From Paraburkholderia sp. (GTDB taxonomy: Bacteria; Pseudomonadota; Gammaproteobacteria; Burkholderiales; Burkholderiaceae): 64,000 nt of DNA. A program made the translations under genes and the position numbers. Below, piece after piece: positions 27,112 through 35,086 of the stretch (position 1 is the first letter of the stretch; each line of letters starts with the position of its first letter). The DNA lies in NCBI RefSeq assembly GCF_024281035.1, contig NZ_JAMXLH010000006.1, forward strand, positions 27,195 to 91,194, written 5' to 3'. The notes beneath the pieces are model-generated. The model saw only the letters and a list, made by a program, of their open reading frames with translations, did not search any database and was not told the origin of the DNA.

Positions 27112-27261
27112 TCAGTGAGCGAGCTTCTTGAGCGCCGTCCAGATGGCAGCGGCAACGCCGGACGATGCGTGTGAACGCGCGTCAAGCGCGAGCATGTCGT
27201 TGTAGTACGTGCGAGATTCTTCGACGTGCGGGAGCTGCGAAACGAGCAGAGCGAAGTACAT
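27112..27261 (-). CDS. 49-residue small protein of unknown function
   Basis: A short frame that starts MYFALLVSQLPHVEESRTYY, continues with NDMLALDARSHASSG and ends AIWTALKKLAH. An excellent ribosome site (GGAGGA, 5 bases before the ATG at 27261) and strong G/C bias at third positions support translation. The sequence is amphipathic rather than clearly membrane-spanning. It resembles nothing I can name. No gene lies within 400 bases on the same strand. A hairpin with a T-rich tail at 26898-26921 may end its transcript. Confidence 0.55.
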   Translation of the reverse strand: MYFALLVSQLPHVEESRTYYNDMLALDARSHASSGVAAAIWTALKKLAH

Positions 27262-28080
27262 GGTGATTCCTCCAATAGCTTGAAACGTGGCGCCTTCGAC
27301 CAGGCCCGCCTTCGTTTCCGCTCACGCGAGGCGAAGTGCTCGCGCGGGTGAAGGAACGTATGTGGCCAGGTGGTCAGGCGAAGTGAACGGTGTTCGGCAA
27401 GAACGCGCGTTGAGTCGTGCAAGGGCAAGGTTCAGGGTCGGGCATCGTGAACTCCTGTGTCGTTTGGGTCCGAATCGAAAATCGACGGACGTGTTAAACC
27501 GCACGCCGGATCCGCACGGCATCCGGTGCACAAAACGGCGCGAGCAAGCGGCGCCGCGAGCCAACGGCTCAATGCGAAAAATCGTCTGGACGAATGTGCG
27601 TGACAACACACGCGTCAATGACGGCGGTCAATCGAAAGATGCGCGAGGAAAGAACTGCGGAAGCTACTGCGGCGCGCACCGTCTGCCTGCTGGCAGGACG
27701 GCGGCTAAGGAAGATTCAAAGCGGGCGTCGTGCCGGTCAGGCAGGAAAACGGATCGAAGGTCGACTACTGCAACTGTCCAAGGCATAGGCCCCTTTCGTG
27801 AAAACAGGCGAATTCTAGTGACGGCGCGCGAGCCGAGTCAACGTTTTTTCGAAGTTTTTTCTTTCGAATCCGTTATCCGCCGTGGATGCGAATCATTTCT
27901 TTCACCTCTTCATACTGCCTTTACGCAGCATGGGTTGCTGCATTCGCTGCGTTGCACACGACCGACGCAGCGAGCGCTCGCGCGCTGGGATTGCAGGCCA
28001 TCGGGTCGGGATCGACAGTGCGTTCGATGTCGCTTTTAAGCGACTAAGCACTGCGTAGCAATTTTTACTTGCGCGTTCAC
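27262..28080. other. 819-base region without a convincing gene
   Basis: Long frames on both strands are arginine- and serine-rich shadows without ribosome sites. Bases 27840-27900 are unusually AT-rich with two runs of six T. An inverted repeat GCAGCA/TGCTGC lies near 27933. The stretch probably holds the promoter for the OprB leader that follows. Confidence 0.4.
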
Positions 28081-28393
28081 AAACGGCGCGCATAGAATCC
28101 GCCCTGTCTTCCAAACAGGAGAGTCCCTCGTGGACGCAAGCTCTAGCAGTCGATCTTGTAAGCCGGTCCATGCCGGCCCCCAAGCTGCAATCGCGCGTTA
28201 GCGACACCGGATTCCCCGTCCCGCCGCTGACCCGGATTGCCCCGGGGCAGCGCGCTTCTTCCCAGGCCGCCTTTGCGGTTTGTCCGTAGCACGCTCCCTT
28301 TTTTGCGTAAGCTTGCCGACAGCGTTCACTCGCTGAACAAGCGGCGCTTTCCGAACGTTGCCCGGCCTTGCCGGGCCAGACGGGAGTTGAATC
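28081..28393 (+). ncRNA. Candidate structured leader RNA upstream of the OprB porin
   Basis: Several hairpins can be drawn in succession: CCTGT/ACAGG near 28102-28120, a GCCGG/CCGGC stem near 28162, TCGC/GCGA near 28190, CCGC/GCGG near 28268 followed by TTTG, and GCCCGGC/GCCGGGC with a 3-base loop near 28358-28374. The last stands just before the ribosome site of a 68-codon ORF. This looks like a structured leader, but it matches no riboswitch class that I recognise. Confidence 0.35.
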
Positions 28394-28600
28394 ATGCATA
28401 ACGAACGGTTTTTACGCCTCTCGCGCGCTTACCTGCTCGCGTCCGGGGCCATTGCATCGCGCCGGGAATGCGACTGGAATGCGCTGCTCTGGGGGCACGC
28501 AAGCGTGCACACGGGGCAATCAGTCCAACGCGGCACGTCAATCGCAGCGCTCTGGGCGACATCAGCACGCAACGTTCGCGGCACATCATGGCCCGCCTGA
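28394..28600 (+). CDS. 68-residue possible leader ORF
   Basis: A short frame starting MHNERFLRLSRAYLLASGAI, 120 bases upstream of the OprB porin gene. A GGGAG ribosome site lies 7 bases before its ATG, better than that of the porin itself. The product is basic, Trp- and Ser-containing and not family-like. It follows a hairpin that could hide or expose its ribosome site. I read it as a possible regulatory leader ORF rather than a functional protein; chance is also possible. Confidence 0.35.
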   Translation: MHNERFLRLSRAYLLASGAIASRRECDWNALLWGHASVHTGQSVQRGTSIAALWATSARNVRGTSWPA

Positions 28601-28720
28601 GCGGGCTGTCGTCGCGAATACGACTTCCGCAAAGCTGCAAATCAACCGCAAGCCGGCGACAAATGCCTTTCAGCTTCGGCACCGCTCATTCATCGGTTCG
28701 TTTCACCAGAAGAAAACACC

Positions 28721-30211
28721 ATGCTTTCCATTGGCACCCTCACACCAAACGACGACGGCATTGACACGCGGTGCCGCTTCGCCCCGTTTTCGCGCCTGAA
28801 GCCAGTCTGCATAGCCGCAACGCTAACACTTGCACTGGCCGCTGTTGCAAGTGCTCCCGCTCACGCGCAGTCGGCGTCATCCGACCCGGCAGCAGCAAAC
28901 CAGGACGCCGCGCCGGCTGGTTTCCGGGACCGTTCGAACCTGCTCGGCGACATGGGTGGCCTGCGTACGCTATTGGGCAACTACGGTGTGACATTCAATG
29001 TGCAAGAAACGAGCGAGCTCTACGGCAACTTCTCCGGCGGCACCTCGAAGGGCGCTTCATACAACGGCGCCACGCAATTCGGACTTAACGTGGATACCGG
29101 CAAGGCGTTCGGATTGAAAGGCGGCACCTTTTTTGTCGATGCCCTGCAGATTCACGGACACGGCATCACCGCAGCACGCCTGAATTCGCTGCAAACTGTG
29201 AGCGGCGTCGAGGCGGAAGCGACGACGCGCCTGTGGGAACTCTGGTACCAGCAGTCGCTGGGCGACAAGTTCGACGTCAAGATCGGCCAGCAGAGCCTCG
29301 ATCAGGAATTTATCGTCAGCCAGTACGCCAGCACTTTCGCTAATGCGGCATTCGGCTGGCCCGTGCTGGCTGCCACTGACTTGCCCGCGGGCGGCCCCGC
29401 CTATCCGCTGGCATCGCTCGGCGTGCGCCTGCGCGTCAAGCCAAGCGATTCGATGACGCTTCTCGGCGGCATCTTCGACGGCAACCCGGCGCCGGGCAAC
29501 GGCGACCCGCAGCGGCTCAACGCCAGCGGCACGCAGTTCAACCTGCACAACGGCGCCATGATCATCGGCGAGATCCAGTACGCGATCAATCAGCCTTCGA
29601 CCGGGGACTCCGCTGCAACACAGCCGGGCGGGCTCCCAGGCACCTACAAACTAGGCTTCTGGTACAACAACAATCGCTTTGCAGATCAACATCTCGACAC
29701 GAATGGCCTCTCGCTCGCGAGCCCCGCGTCGAACGGCGAGCCCGCCATGCATCGCGGCAACTTCAGCGTTTATGCCATTGCAGACCAGATGGTGTGGCGC
29801 CCGCGTGCAGACAGCCCGCAATCGCTCGGCGTGTTCGCGCGCGTAATGGGCGCGCCGGGCGACCGCAACCTGCTCGACTTCAATCTCAATGCCGGGGTCG
29901 TGCTAAAGGCTCCATTCAAGGGTCGCGACAACGATTCGGCCGGACTCGCTCTCAGCTACGCGAACGTCAGCGCAAACACGAGCGCACTCGATCGCGACAT
30001 CGCAACTTTCCAGACGCCGCGCTATCCCGTGCGTACGGCAGAGACGGTAATCGAGGCGACGTATCAATACCAGCTCACGCCATGGTGGCTGCTACAGGGC
30101 GAACTCCAGTACATCTTCCATCCGGGCGGCGGCATCGCCGATCCGAATAACAACGGTACGCGGGTGCGCAACGAGGCCGTGGCGGGATTGCGCACCGTCG
30201 TGACGTTCTGA
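28721..30211 (+). CDS. OprB family carbohydrate-selective porin
   Basis: A 496-residue outer-membrane protein. A long N-terminus ends in a signal peptide with core IAATLTLALAAVASAPAHAQ, cleaved near residue 50. The OprB family body follows: DRSNLLGDMGGLRTLLGNYGVTFNVQETSELYGN, then SLGDKFDVKIGQQSLDQEF, and a beta-barrel that ends NEAVAGLRTVVTF with the required terminal Phe. OprB porins pass glucose and other sugars. No sugar genes are adjacent; the nearby unusual features are the long upstream region and the 68-aa leader ORF. The ribosome site (AGAAGAAAACACC) is weak. Confidence 0.88.
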   Translation: MLSIGTLTPNDDGIDTRCRFAPFSRLKPVCIAATLTLALAAVASAPAHAQSASSDPAAANQDAAPAGFRDRSNLLGDMGGLRTLLGNYGVTFNVQETSELYGNFSGGTSKGASYNGATQFGLNVDTGKAFGLKGGTFFVDALQIHGHGITAARLNSLQTVSGVEAEATTRLWELWYQQSLGDKFDVKIGQQSLDQEFIVSQYASTFANAAFGWPVLAATDLPAGGPAYPLASLGVRLRVKPSDSMTLLGGIFDGNPAPGNGDPQRLNASGTQFNLHNGAMIIGEIQYAINQPSTGDSAATQPGGLPGTYKLGFWYNNNRFADQHLDTNGLSLASPASNGEPAMHRGNFSVYAIADQMVWRPRADSPQSLGVFARVMGAPGDRNLLDFNLNAGVVLKAPFKGRDNDSAGLALSYANVSANTSALDRDIATFQTPRYPVRTAETVIEATYQYQLTPWWLLQGELQYIFHPGGGIADPNNNGTRVRNEAVAGLRTVVTF

Positions 30212-30261
30212 TCCACCGGTTCGGATTGATCGCGCGCAACCCCACGGGCAACGACCGCCGT

Positions 30262-31098
30262 TTATTGTGGAGACTTCCCCGAAAGGCTCCTGGCGTTGAG
30301 ATCGATGCCCGTGGATTTCACAAACTCATCCATTGAATGCCATCGCACTGTTCCATCCGGGCGACCGAAATTTAGATCGCGCTCGTTCGGTTCGTCATTC
30401 ATCGATGCAGGGACGGCACCACCCGAGGCTTTCCAGGCAACAGCAACCAGCGTCTTCTTTCCCGTTGCCGACACCTTCAACACACGGATCCACGCCGCAT
30501 GCTCACCCGGCGCAGAGGGGCTACCCGACTGCACATCATCTTCAATCGAGCTGCGCGGCGCCCATCCCACCAGCACGATCCCCGTTACCTTCCCTGCCGG
30601 ATCAAGTTGCTCCTGACGTTGCACGCGTTTTCCGAGAAGTCTGAATCTTACCGAGGGGATATGTGAGTTAGCCCGGAAGTATTCGGCAATTACCCAGTTG
30701 CCGCCGGAAGAGACGATCGGTACATCCCGACGACGATTGTAGCGGTAGACTTCCTTGAGATTTTTCAGAACAGAACGCGGAACGGTAGCATCGGAGAAAT
30801 AGTAACGCGCCGGTTTGAAATCGTTTGTTTCGGATCTGATGGAATTTTCACGATTCATATCCAGCGACAGTTGCCGAGGCTCGACAACAAGCGATAGCAA
30901 CTTGTTTCCGTCGACCCGCGCAAGGAAAGGCGGATGAGATGATTCGACGGATTCCGGGGACGCGTTCGCTGCTGCCGCGACTCCAAGTGTCGTAACGATG
31001 ATGGCAAAAACCCGAAGGCGCTTCAACACGGTCAAGCAACGGAAGAGATTTTCAGGAGACAAGGATTTCTGGTCCAACATTCGGTGGCAGATGTTCAC
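30262..31098 (-). CDS. Exported protein of unknown function
   Basis: A 278-residue protein whose hydrophobic segment (LRVFAIIVTTLGVAAAANAS) looks like a signal peptide cleaved after ANA, about residue 46. The N-terminal extension before it is long, so the real start may be the in-frame GTG about 23 codons further in. The mature part is mixed and hydrophilic (VPIVSSGGNWVIAEYF, VLVGWAPRSSIEDD, ATGKKTLVAVAWKASGG). I recognise no family. It is convergent with the porin gene and downstream of pstS on the same strand, separated by 379 bases. Confidence 0.55.
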   Translation of the reverse strand: MNICHRMLDQKSLSPENLFRCLTVLKRLRVFAIIVTTLGVAAAANASPESVESSHPPFLARVDGNKLLSLVVEPRQLSLDMNRENSIRSETNDFKPARYYFSDATVPRSVLKNLKEVYRYNRRRDVPIVSSGGNWVIAEYFRANSHIPSVRFRLLGKRVQRQEQLDPAGKVTGIVLVGWAPRSSIEDDVQSGSPSAPGEHAAWIRVLKVSATGKKTLVAVAWKASGGAVPASMNDEPNERDLNFGRPDGTVRWHSMDEFVKSTGIDLNARSLSGKSPQ

Positions 31099-31477
31099 AG
31101 CGCAAACACCTGCTGCTTGATCTGTGTGGATGGGATTCTCAACTCGCAGTACGCTCAGGTATAGATCGGTGACCCGATCGATCCGTCGCCGCTATTTTCT
31201 TTGATTGCCAGTGACATTTCAATATCCTCAACGACATGAAACATGTCGCACTCCAAAATATGTGAACTGGATTCCAATAGTTATAAATATTAAACATTTC
31301 TGAAATTATTGACCGCGTCGCGAACCGTCGTGACGCTCCGATGACTTTAAAGCAACGCCCCGCGATCAAGCGCGCAAGAACGAGACACGGGCAGCCCGCG
31401 CAAGCGGGCCACGGATGCTTCAGGCATTGCTCGCGCAGACTGATCCGATGAGGATCGGTTTCGCAGAAACGGGCGAA
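31099..31477. other. 379-base intergenic region
   Basis: No gene is seen. A 6-bp hairpin (GCCCGC/GCGGGC, loop of four) near 31394-31411 may end pstS transcription, but it has no T-run. The stretch 31180-31310 is AT-rich and may carry the promoter of the exported protein. Confidence 0.4.
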
Positions 31478-32515
31478 TTACTGACCGGCTACCGGCTCGC
31501 GTGCCACGACGTTGCCTGCATTGCCATGCCACTGTGACCGGATCTTTGCGATTACCGGAATCGGCAGCGGACAGTAGTCGAGCGCCTCACTGCTCGATTG
31601 ACCATGCAGCAGCGCCCAGTCGAAGAACTTTAGCGTTTCCTCGGTGTGGCGCGCATCATCGGGCCTCGCCCGCACAATTGCATAAGTCGCCCCGATCACG
31701 GGCCATGCGTCCTTCCCGGGCTGATTGGTCAGGAACTGATGAAGCGAACCGGACCAGTCCGCGCTGGCAGCCGCTGCATTGAACGTCTCGGCACCTGGCT
31801 CCACGATGGCACCCGTCGCGTTGGTCATCGCTACGTAGGTCAAGTGATTCTGCTTCGTAAAGTCCCATGCAACATAACCGATTGCACCGGGCAAATATCC
31901 GACGTAAGTGGCAACACCTTCGTTACCCTTGCCGCCGATGCCGAGCGGCCAACGCACGCTTACCCCTTCCCCGACCCGGCGTTTCCATTCAGGATTGACC
32001 TGGGCGAGATAGTGCGTCCATATCAAGGTTGTACCCGAGCCATCCTGACGCCGTACCACGGCGATGGGATTGTTCGGCATTTTTATCTTCGGATTCAGCC
32101 GCGCAATGGCAGGGTCGTCCCAGTACAGAATTTTGCCGAGAAAAATGTTGGCGAGCACCTCGCCCGTCAGCATCAACTGGCCCGCCTTGATACCCGGAAG
32201 ATTCACGACAGGCACGACAGCGCCAATCGCAGTCGGGAATTGCACCAGGCCCGCCTTGTTCAATTGATCGTCGGTAAGCGGAGCATCGGATCCAGCGAAA
32301 TCGACCTGGTGGGCGATGACCTGCTTGAGTCCGTCTGACGACCCCATGGGGCGGTAAATGATTCTGTCTCCGCCGGATTTCCGGTACTCATCGGCCCACC
32401 TCGCGTAGAGCGGGGCCGCAAAGGTACTGCCGGATCCGATGATATCGTCGGCGTGTGCCGTGACCGGGCCGACGCAGCACATCAAAGCGGCAGCCAATAT
32501 ACCGGGTAGTTTCAC
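31478..32515 (-). CDS. pstS: Phosphate-binding protein PstS, orphan copy
   Basis: A 345-residue periplasmic phosphate-binding protein. The signal peptide ends VTAHADD. The phosphate-loop residues are evident: GSGSTFAAPLYARWADEY, then PMGSSDGLKQVIA with VDFAGSDAPLT, and the RQDGSGTT loop. It starts with GTG at 32515, six bases after GGAG. The rest of the pst operon (pstC, pstA, pstB, phoU) is absent from both sides, so it either serves a remote permease or scavenges phosphate independently. I see no convincing Pho box in the 713 bases upstream. Confidence 0.9.
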   Translation of the reverse strand: MKLPGILAAALMCCVGPVTAHADDIIGSGSTFAAPLYARWADEYRKSGGDRIIYRPMGSSDGLKQVIAHQVDFAGSDAPLTDDQLNKAGLVQFPTAIGAVVPVVNLPGIKAGQLMLTGEVLANIFLGKILYWDDPAIARLNPKIKMPNNPIAVVRRQDGSGTTLIWTHYLAQVNPEWKRRVGEGVSVRWPLGIGGKGNEGVATYVGYLPGAIGYVAWDFTKQNHLTYVAMTNATGAIVEPGAETFNAAAASADWSGSLHQFLTNQPGKDAWPVIGATYAIVRARPDDARHTEETLKFFDWALLHGQSSSEALDYCPLPIPVIAKIRSQWHGNAGNVVAREPVAGQ

Positions 32516-33228
32516 GAGCGTCTCCAGTCAGATTATTGTGCTGCGCTTGCCTGCATTTACCTGCGCTGACCGCATCGGCGTCAATCTGCGCCGGGCCCAA
32601 GGGAGGCCGAAGTGTTTCTGCGCGCGCCGTGGCTCCGGCGCCGATTGGACGCCTGCTCGACACGGGGTTACATCTGGATTCGCCGTGTTCAGCGCGGACG
32701 CTGACGTGGGCAGGTATTCGGCCGGTGACCCGCACGCCGGGTAAAAGGCGCGTGCGCGGCGAACCTGTCGCGATATCCGGTTCTCGATCGCGCGAAGGTA
32801 ATAAGCTGCAAACCTTTATCGCTGAAACGATCGCTTATGGCTGCTTTTGCGGTGTCGAAACGTGAGACGCTATACAAGAAGATAATTAGCCCGCATGCTC
32901 GCCCTAACGGCAATATCGTGGACTGTCTTGATCGCTCGCTGACCGATCGATCGGCGTCTCCGTCGAATCAGATTCTCTAGCCACGATAGTTCCCGACAAT
33001 GCATGCAGGCGTGCGCTACCGCACATTCGGAGCTAAATAGCGATCTGAATCGTATAGAAACTTTCACATGATCTGTGATAGTCGGCGCGCGCGGATCCCG
33101 CGTTTCCGAGGGCTACCTGAAAATGCCGGCGTTACGCGCGAAGCGCCACAATAGTGGTTATCGGACATCGGCACCCGGCCGGTCCAACCGAGCCGGATCA
33201 TGTCAGTTGCGCAAAAAGGGAGAACACC
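32516..33228. other. 713-base divergent intergenic region
   Basis: This is the upstream region of pstS (minus) and the diiron protein gene (plus). No gene is supported. Palindromic elements are present: CCGATCGATCGG (32943-32954) and the distant pair ATAAGC/GCTTAT near 32805-32838. Either may be regulatory. No Pho box is evident. Confidence 0.4.
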
Positions 33229-33972
33229 ATGGTGACCCTATCCCTTCCAGGCGGTACGACAATCGACGAGATTGCGGACCGCATCTATCGCATTGCCACG
33301 CCAGTCGAGCTTCCTGGCGGCGCTGGATTTTCGTTCAATCAGTACCTGATCGACGACGACGCACCGCTGCTCTTTCACACCGGTCTACGCGCACTGTTTC
33401 CGGTTGTCGCTGAAGCGGTTGGGCGGATCATGCCTGTCGATCGCTTGCGCTATATCGGTCTTTCGCATTTCGAAGCCGACGAATGCGGCGCACTCAATGA
33501 ATTTCTCGCTGTCGCGCCGCAGGCTGAACCACTGTGCGGCCAGATCGCGGCCATGGTCTCGGTGGGCGATTTCGCCAACCGGCCACCGCGCGCACTTCAC
33601 GACGACGAAACGGTCTCACTCGGTCGGCACAGCGTGCGCTGGCTCGATACACCGCATCTGCCACATGCCTGGGAATGCGGGTTCCTCATGGAGACCACGT
33701 CGGCAACGCTGCTCTGCAGCGATTTGTTTACCCAGAGCGGTTCGCATCACCCGCCGCTTACCGAGGACGATATTCTCGAACCCAGCGAGGCATTCCGTCA
33801 CAAGATGGACTACTTCTCACACACGAGAAATGCCCGCGCCATGCTGGAACGCCTCGCTGAGTTGCAGCCTGCCACGCTCGCCTGCATGCACGGCAGCGCC
33901 TGGCGCGGCGATGGTGCGGTCTTGTTGCGCGCGCTCGCCGATAGCGTTGAACACGGCCAGCCTTCGGCCTGA
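33229..33972 (+). CDS. MBL-fold diiron protein (flavodiiron ODP-like, no flavodoxin domain)
   Basis: A 247-residue metallo-beta-lactamase-fold protein of the oxygen-binding-diiron (ODP) type. The metal ligand pattern HFEADE is at residues 87-92 (LSHFEADECGALNEF), with later ligands in HLPHAWECG, the LLCSDLFTQSG aspartate and MHGSAWRG. Flavodiiron proteins reduce O2 or NO, but need a flavodoxin domain or a partner, which is missing here. Stand-alone ODP proteins bind O2 and can act as sensors. A GGGAG site before the ATG at 33229 sets the start. The next gene follows 72 bases later. Confidence 0.8.
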   Translation: MVTLSLPGGTTIDEIADRIYRIATPVELPGGAGFSFNQYLIDDDAPLLFHTGLRALFPVVAEAVGRIMPVDRLRYIGLSHFEADECGALNEFLAVAPQAEPLCGQIAAMVSVGDFANRPPRALHDDETVSLGRHSVRWLDTPHLPHAWECGFLMETTSATLLCSDLFTQSGSHHPPLTEDDILEPSEAFRHKMDYFSHTRNARAMLERLAELQPATLACMHGSAWRGDGAVLLRALADSVEHGQPSA

Positions 33973-34044
33973 AGTGCCGCTTCGGGGTGCAGCGTAGACC
34001 GCGTCGACATCGAAAGCATCGGCGCTTTCCATGAAGAGGTCGCG

Positions 34045-34503
34045 ATGGAAAAGATACCTGACTGGTTTCAGCAATTGGAATGGTCGAAAATGGCCAACGT
34101 CGCGGTCGTCAACAACGATCGCGGCATCATTCCGGATTTTCCGGGTTGCTATGTATTCATGGAGTTCGCAGAAACACCGCGGCCAGGCCGCGTCTTATAC
34201 GTTGGGCAGGCCAGCACCAGCTTGCGGCAAAGGTTGGCCTCCTACCTGGTGAGCATCCGCACGACAAAGACAAAAGCACGGCATAAAGGGAAAAGCTTCG
34301 TGCTCGAAGCACGCCACACGCATACGGATCAGGGGGTATATCTGCAATGGGTCGAGTATGGCGGCAATAAGCACGACATCGACATTCTGGAAGCAAGCCT
34401 GATCAACTACCTGAATCCGGCCGCGAACGACCGCGAGGATGATACGCGCCATCCGTTGCTTGGAAGCAGAGATCGATTGCACCCGGATTTGCTGCGCCAA
34501 TAA
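34045..34503 (+). CDS. GIY-YIG-like nuclease family protein
   Basis: A 152-residue protein. The core reads GCYVFMEF, then VLYVGQASTSLRQRLASYL and finally EASLINYLNPAANDR, matching the GIY-YIG endonuclease fold (GCY for GIY, YVG for YIG, basic helix, catalytic-type Glu in an E-x-x-LI-x-x-LNP motif). GIY-YIG domains cut DNA in repair, restriction and homing. This single-domain form is typical of uncharacterised bacterial proteins. GAGG precedes the ATG by 5 bases. No restriction or phage genes are near. Confidence 0.72.
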   Translation: MEKIPDWFQQLEWSKMANVAVVNNDRGIIPDFPGCYVFMEFAETPRPGRVLYVGQASTSLRQRLASYLVSIRTTKTKARHKGKSFVLEARHTHTDQGVYLQWVEYGGNKHDIDILEASLINYLNPAANDREDDTRHPLLGSRDRLHPDLLRQ

Positions 34504-34649
34504 ACTGTTTCATCCGGATCATCCGGTCCGCTGGCATTCGCCATGCGATCCGGCGAGCGATTTTGAAATCGCGCCAGATCGGCACCCTGCACCGCTGTCG
34601 CGTCCGCGCAGCACCGCGTTGCCGCAGTTATGCCGGGCACAACCACGCC

Positions 34650-34670
34650 ATATATCACGCTATGATATAT
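34650..34670. promoter_or_regulatory. AT-rich palindrome, possible operator or promoter
   Basis: Perfect 8-bp arms ATATATCA and TGATATAT are separated by CGCTA, in otherwise GC-rich DNA. The right half contains TATGAT, which can serve as a -10 box for the candidate small RNA. The -35 region is poor, so the palindrome may bind an activator or repressor. Confidence 0.5.
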
Positions 34671-34672
34671 CC

Positions 34673-34817
34673 TTGGTGGCAGTAGGGTGTCTCCGCTCAG
34701 ACATGGCGCAACCGTGTATGCTGAGATCTGTAAGCCCCGTTATCTTTTTTGACATTCTCATCTCACCAAAAGTAACGTTCGGGGAGACAGGCGTCAGCCT
34801 TCTCCCCATTTTTCTTT
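34673..34817 (+). ncRNA. Candidate small RNA with Hfq-type architecture
   Basis: A possible free-standing transcript of about 145 nt. A hairpin at 34696-34725 pairs CTCAG-ACATGG with CCGTGT-(3-nt bulge)-CTGAG around loop CGCAA. An unpaired U-rich stretch follows at 34739-34752, and then a terminator (GGGGAGA/TCTCCCC plus U-tail). Hairpin, U-rich linker and terminator are the layout of many Hfq-dependent sRNAs. The start site is inferred from TATGAT at 34661-34666. No coding frame with a ribosome site fits. Confidence 0.4.
34781..34817 (+). terminator. Rho-independent terminator
   Basis: Arms GGGGAGA (34781-34787) and TCTCCCC (34801-34807) are followed by ATTTTTCTTT. It is the clearest intrinsic terminator in the window, yet it lies 278 bases after the nearest upstream gene. 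Confidence 0.75.
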
Positions 34818-35086
34818 GCCAACGGGTACCGCCTATTGAGGCTGACGCAGCCTGAAGTGAACAAAAACAGACTCGCTGCGTAGCAGGGGCTCAGGATTGT
34901 TTCTCGGCCCAAGGCGCCTGTGTTACCCCGGCGCACGACTTCCGGCTACTGAGATTATTTCGGCAACCTTGCTTGCATTAAGCAGGGGCTTCAAAATGTG
35001 CCCCAGGGATTGTCAGGCAAAGTCTGCACAACACGCTGCCAGAGCGCCGGATCAATTCGGTATTTGCTATAGATTGCTGAGGAATC

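Larger units (their letters stand above)
34504..35086. other. 583-base intergenic region holding a palindrome and a candidate small RNA
   Basis: No protein gene is supported here. From left to right it contains an AT-rich 21-bp palindrome (34650-34670), a candidate 145-nt RNA ending in a strong terminator (34673-34817), a 6-bp hairpin AGGCTG/CAGCCT (34838-34852) and GGGGC/GCCCC arms near 34985-35003, just before the P450 gene. Confidence 0.55.

Noticed and set aside
27287..28039. 250-codon plus-strand frame
   Set aside because: Arginine- and serine-rich shadow composition, no ribosome site, and it overlaps the upstream region of the better-supported 49-aa ORF on the other strand.
28081..28393. 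Match of the OprB leader to a known riboswitch or housekeeping RNA
   Set aside because: I compared it by eye with RNase P RNA, tmRNA, SRP RNA, 6S RNA and the yybP-ykoY and ykkC motifs; none of their conserved cores is present.
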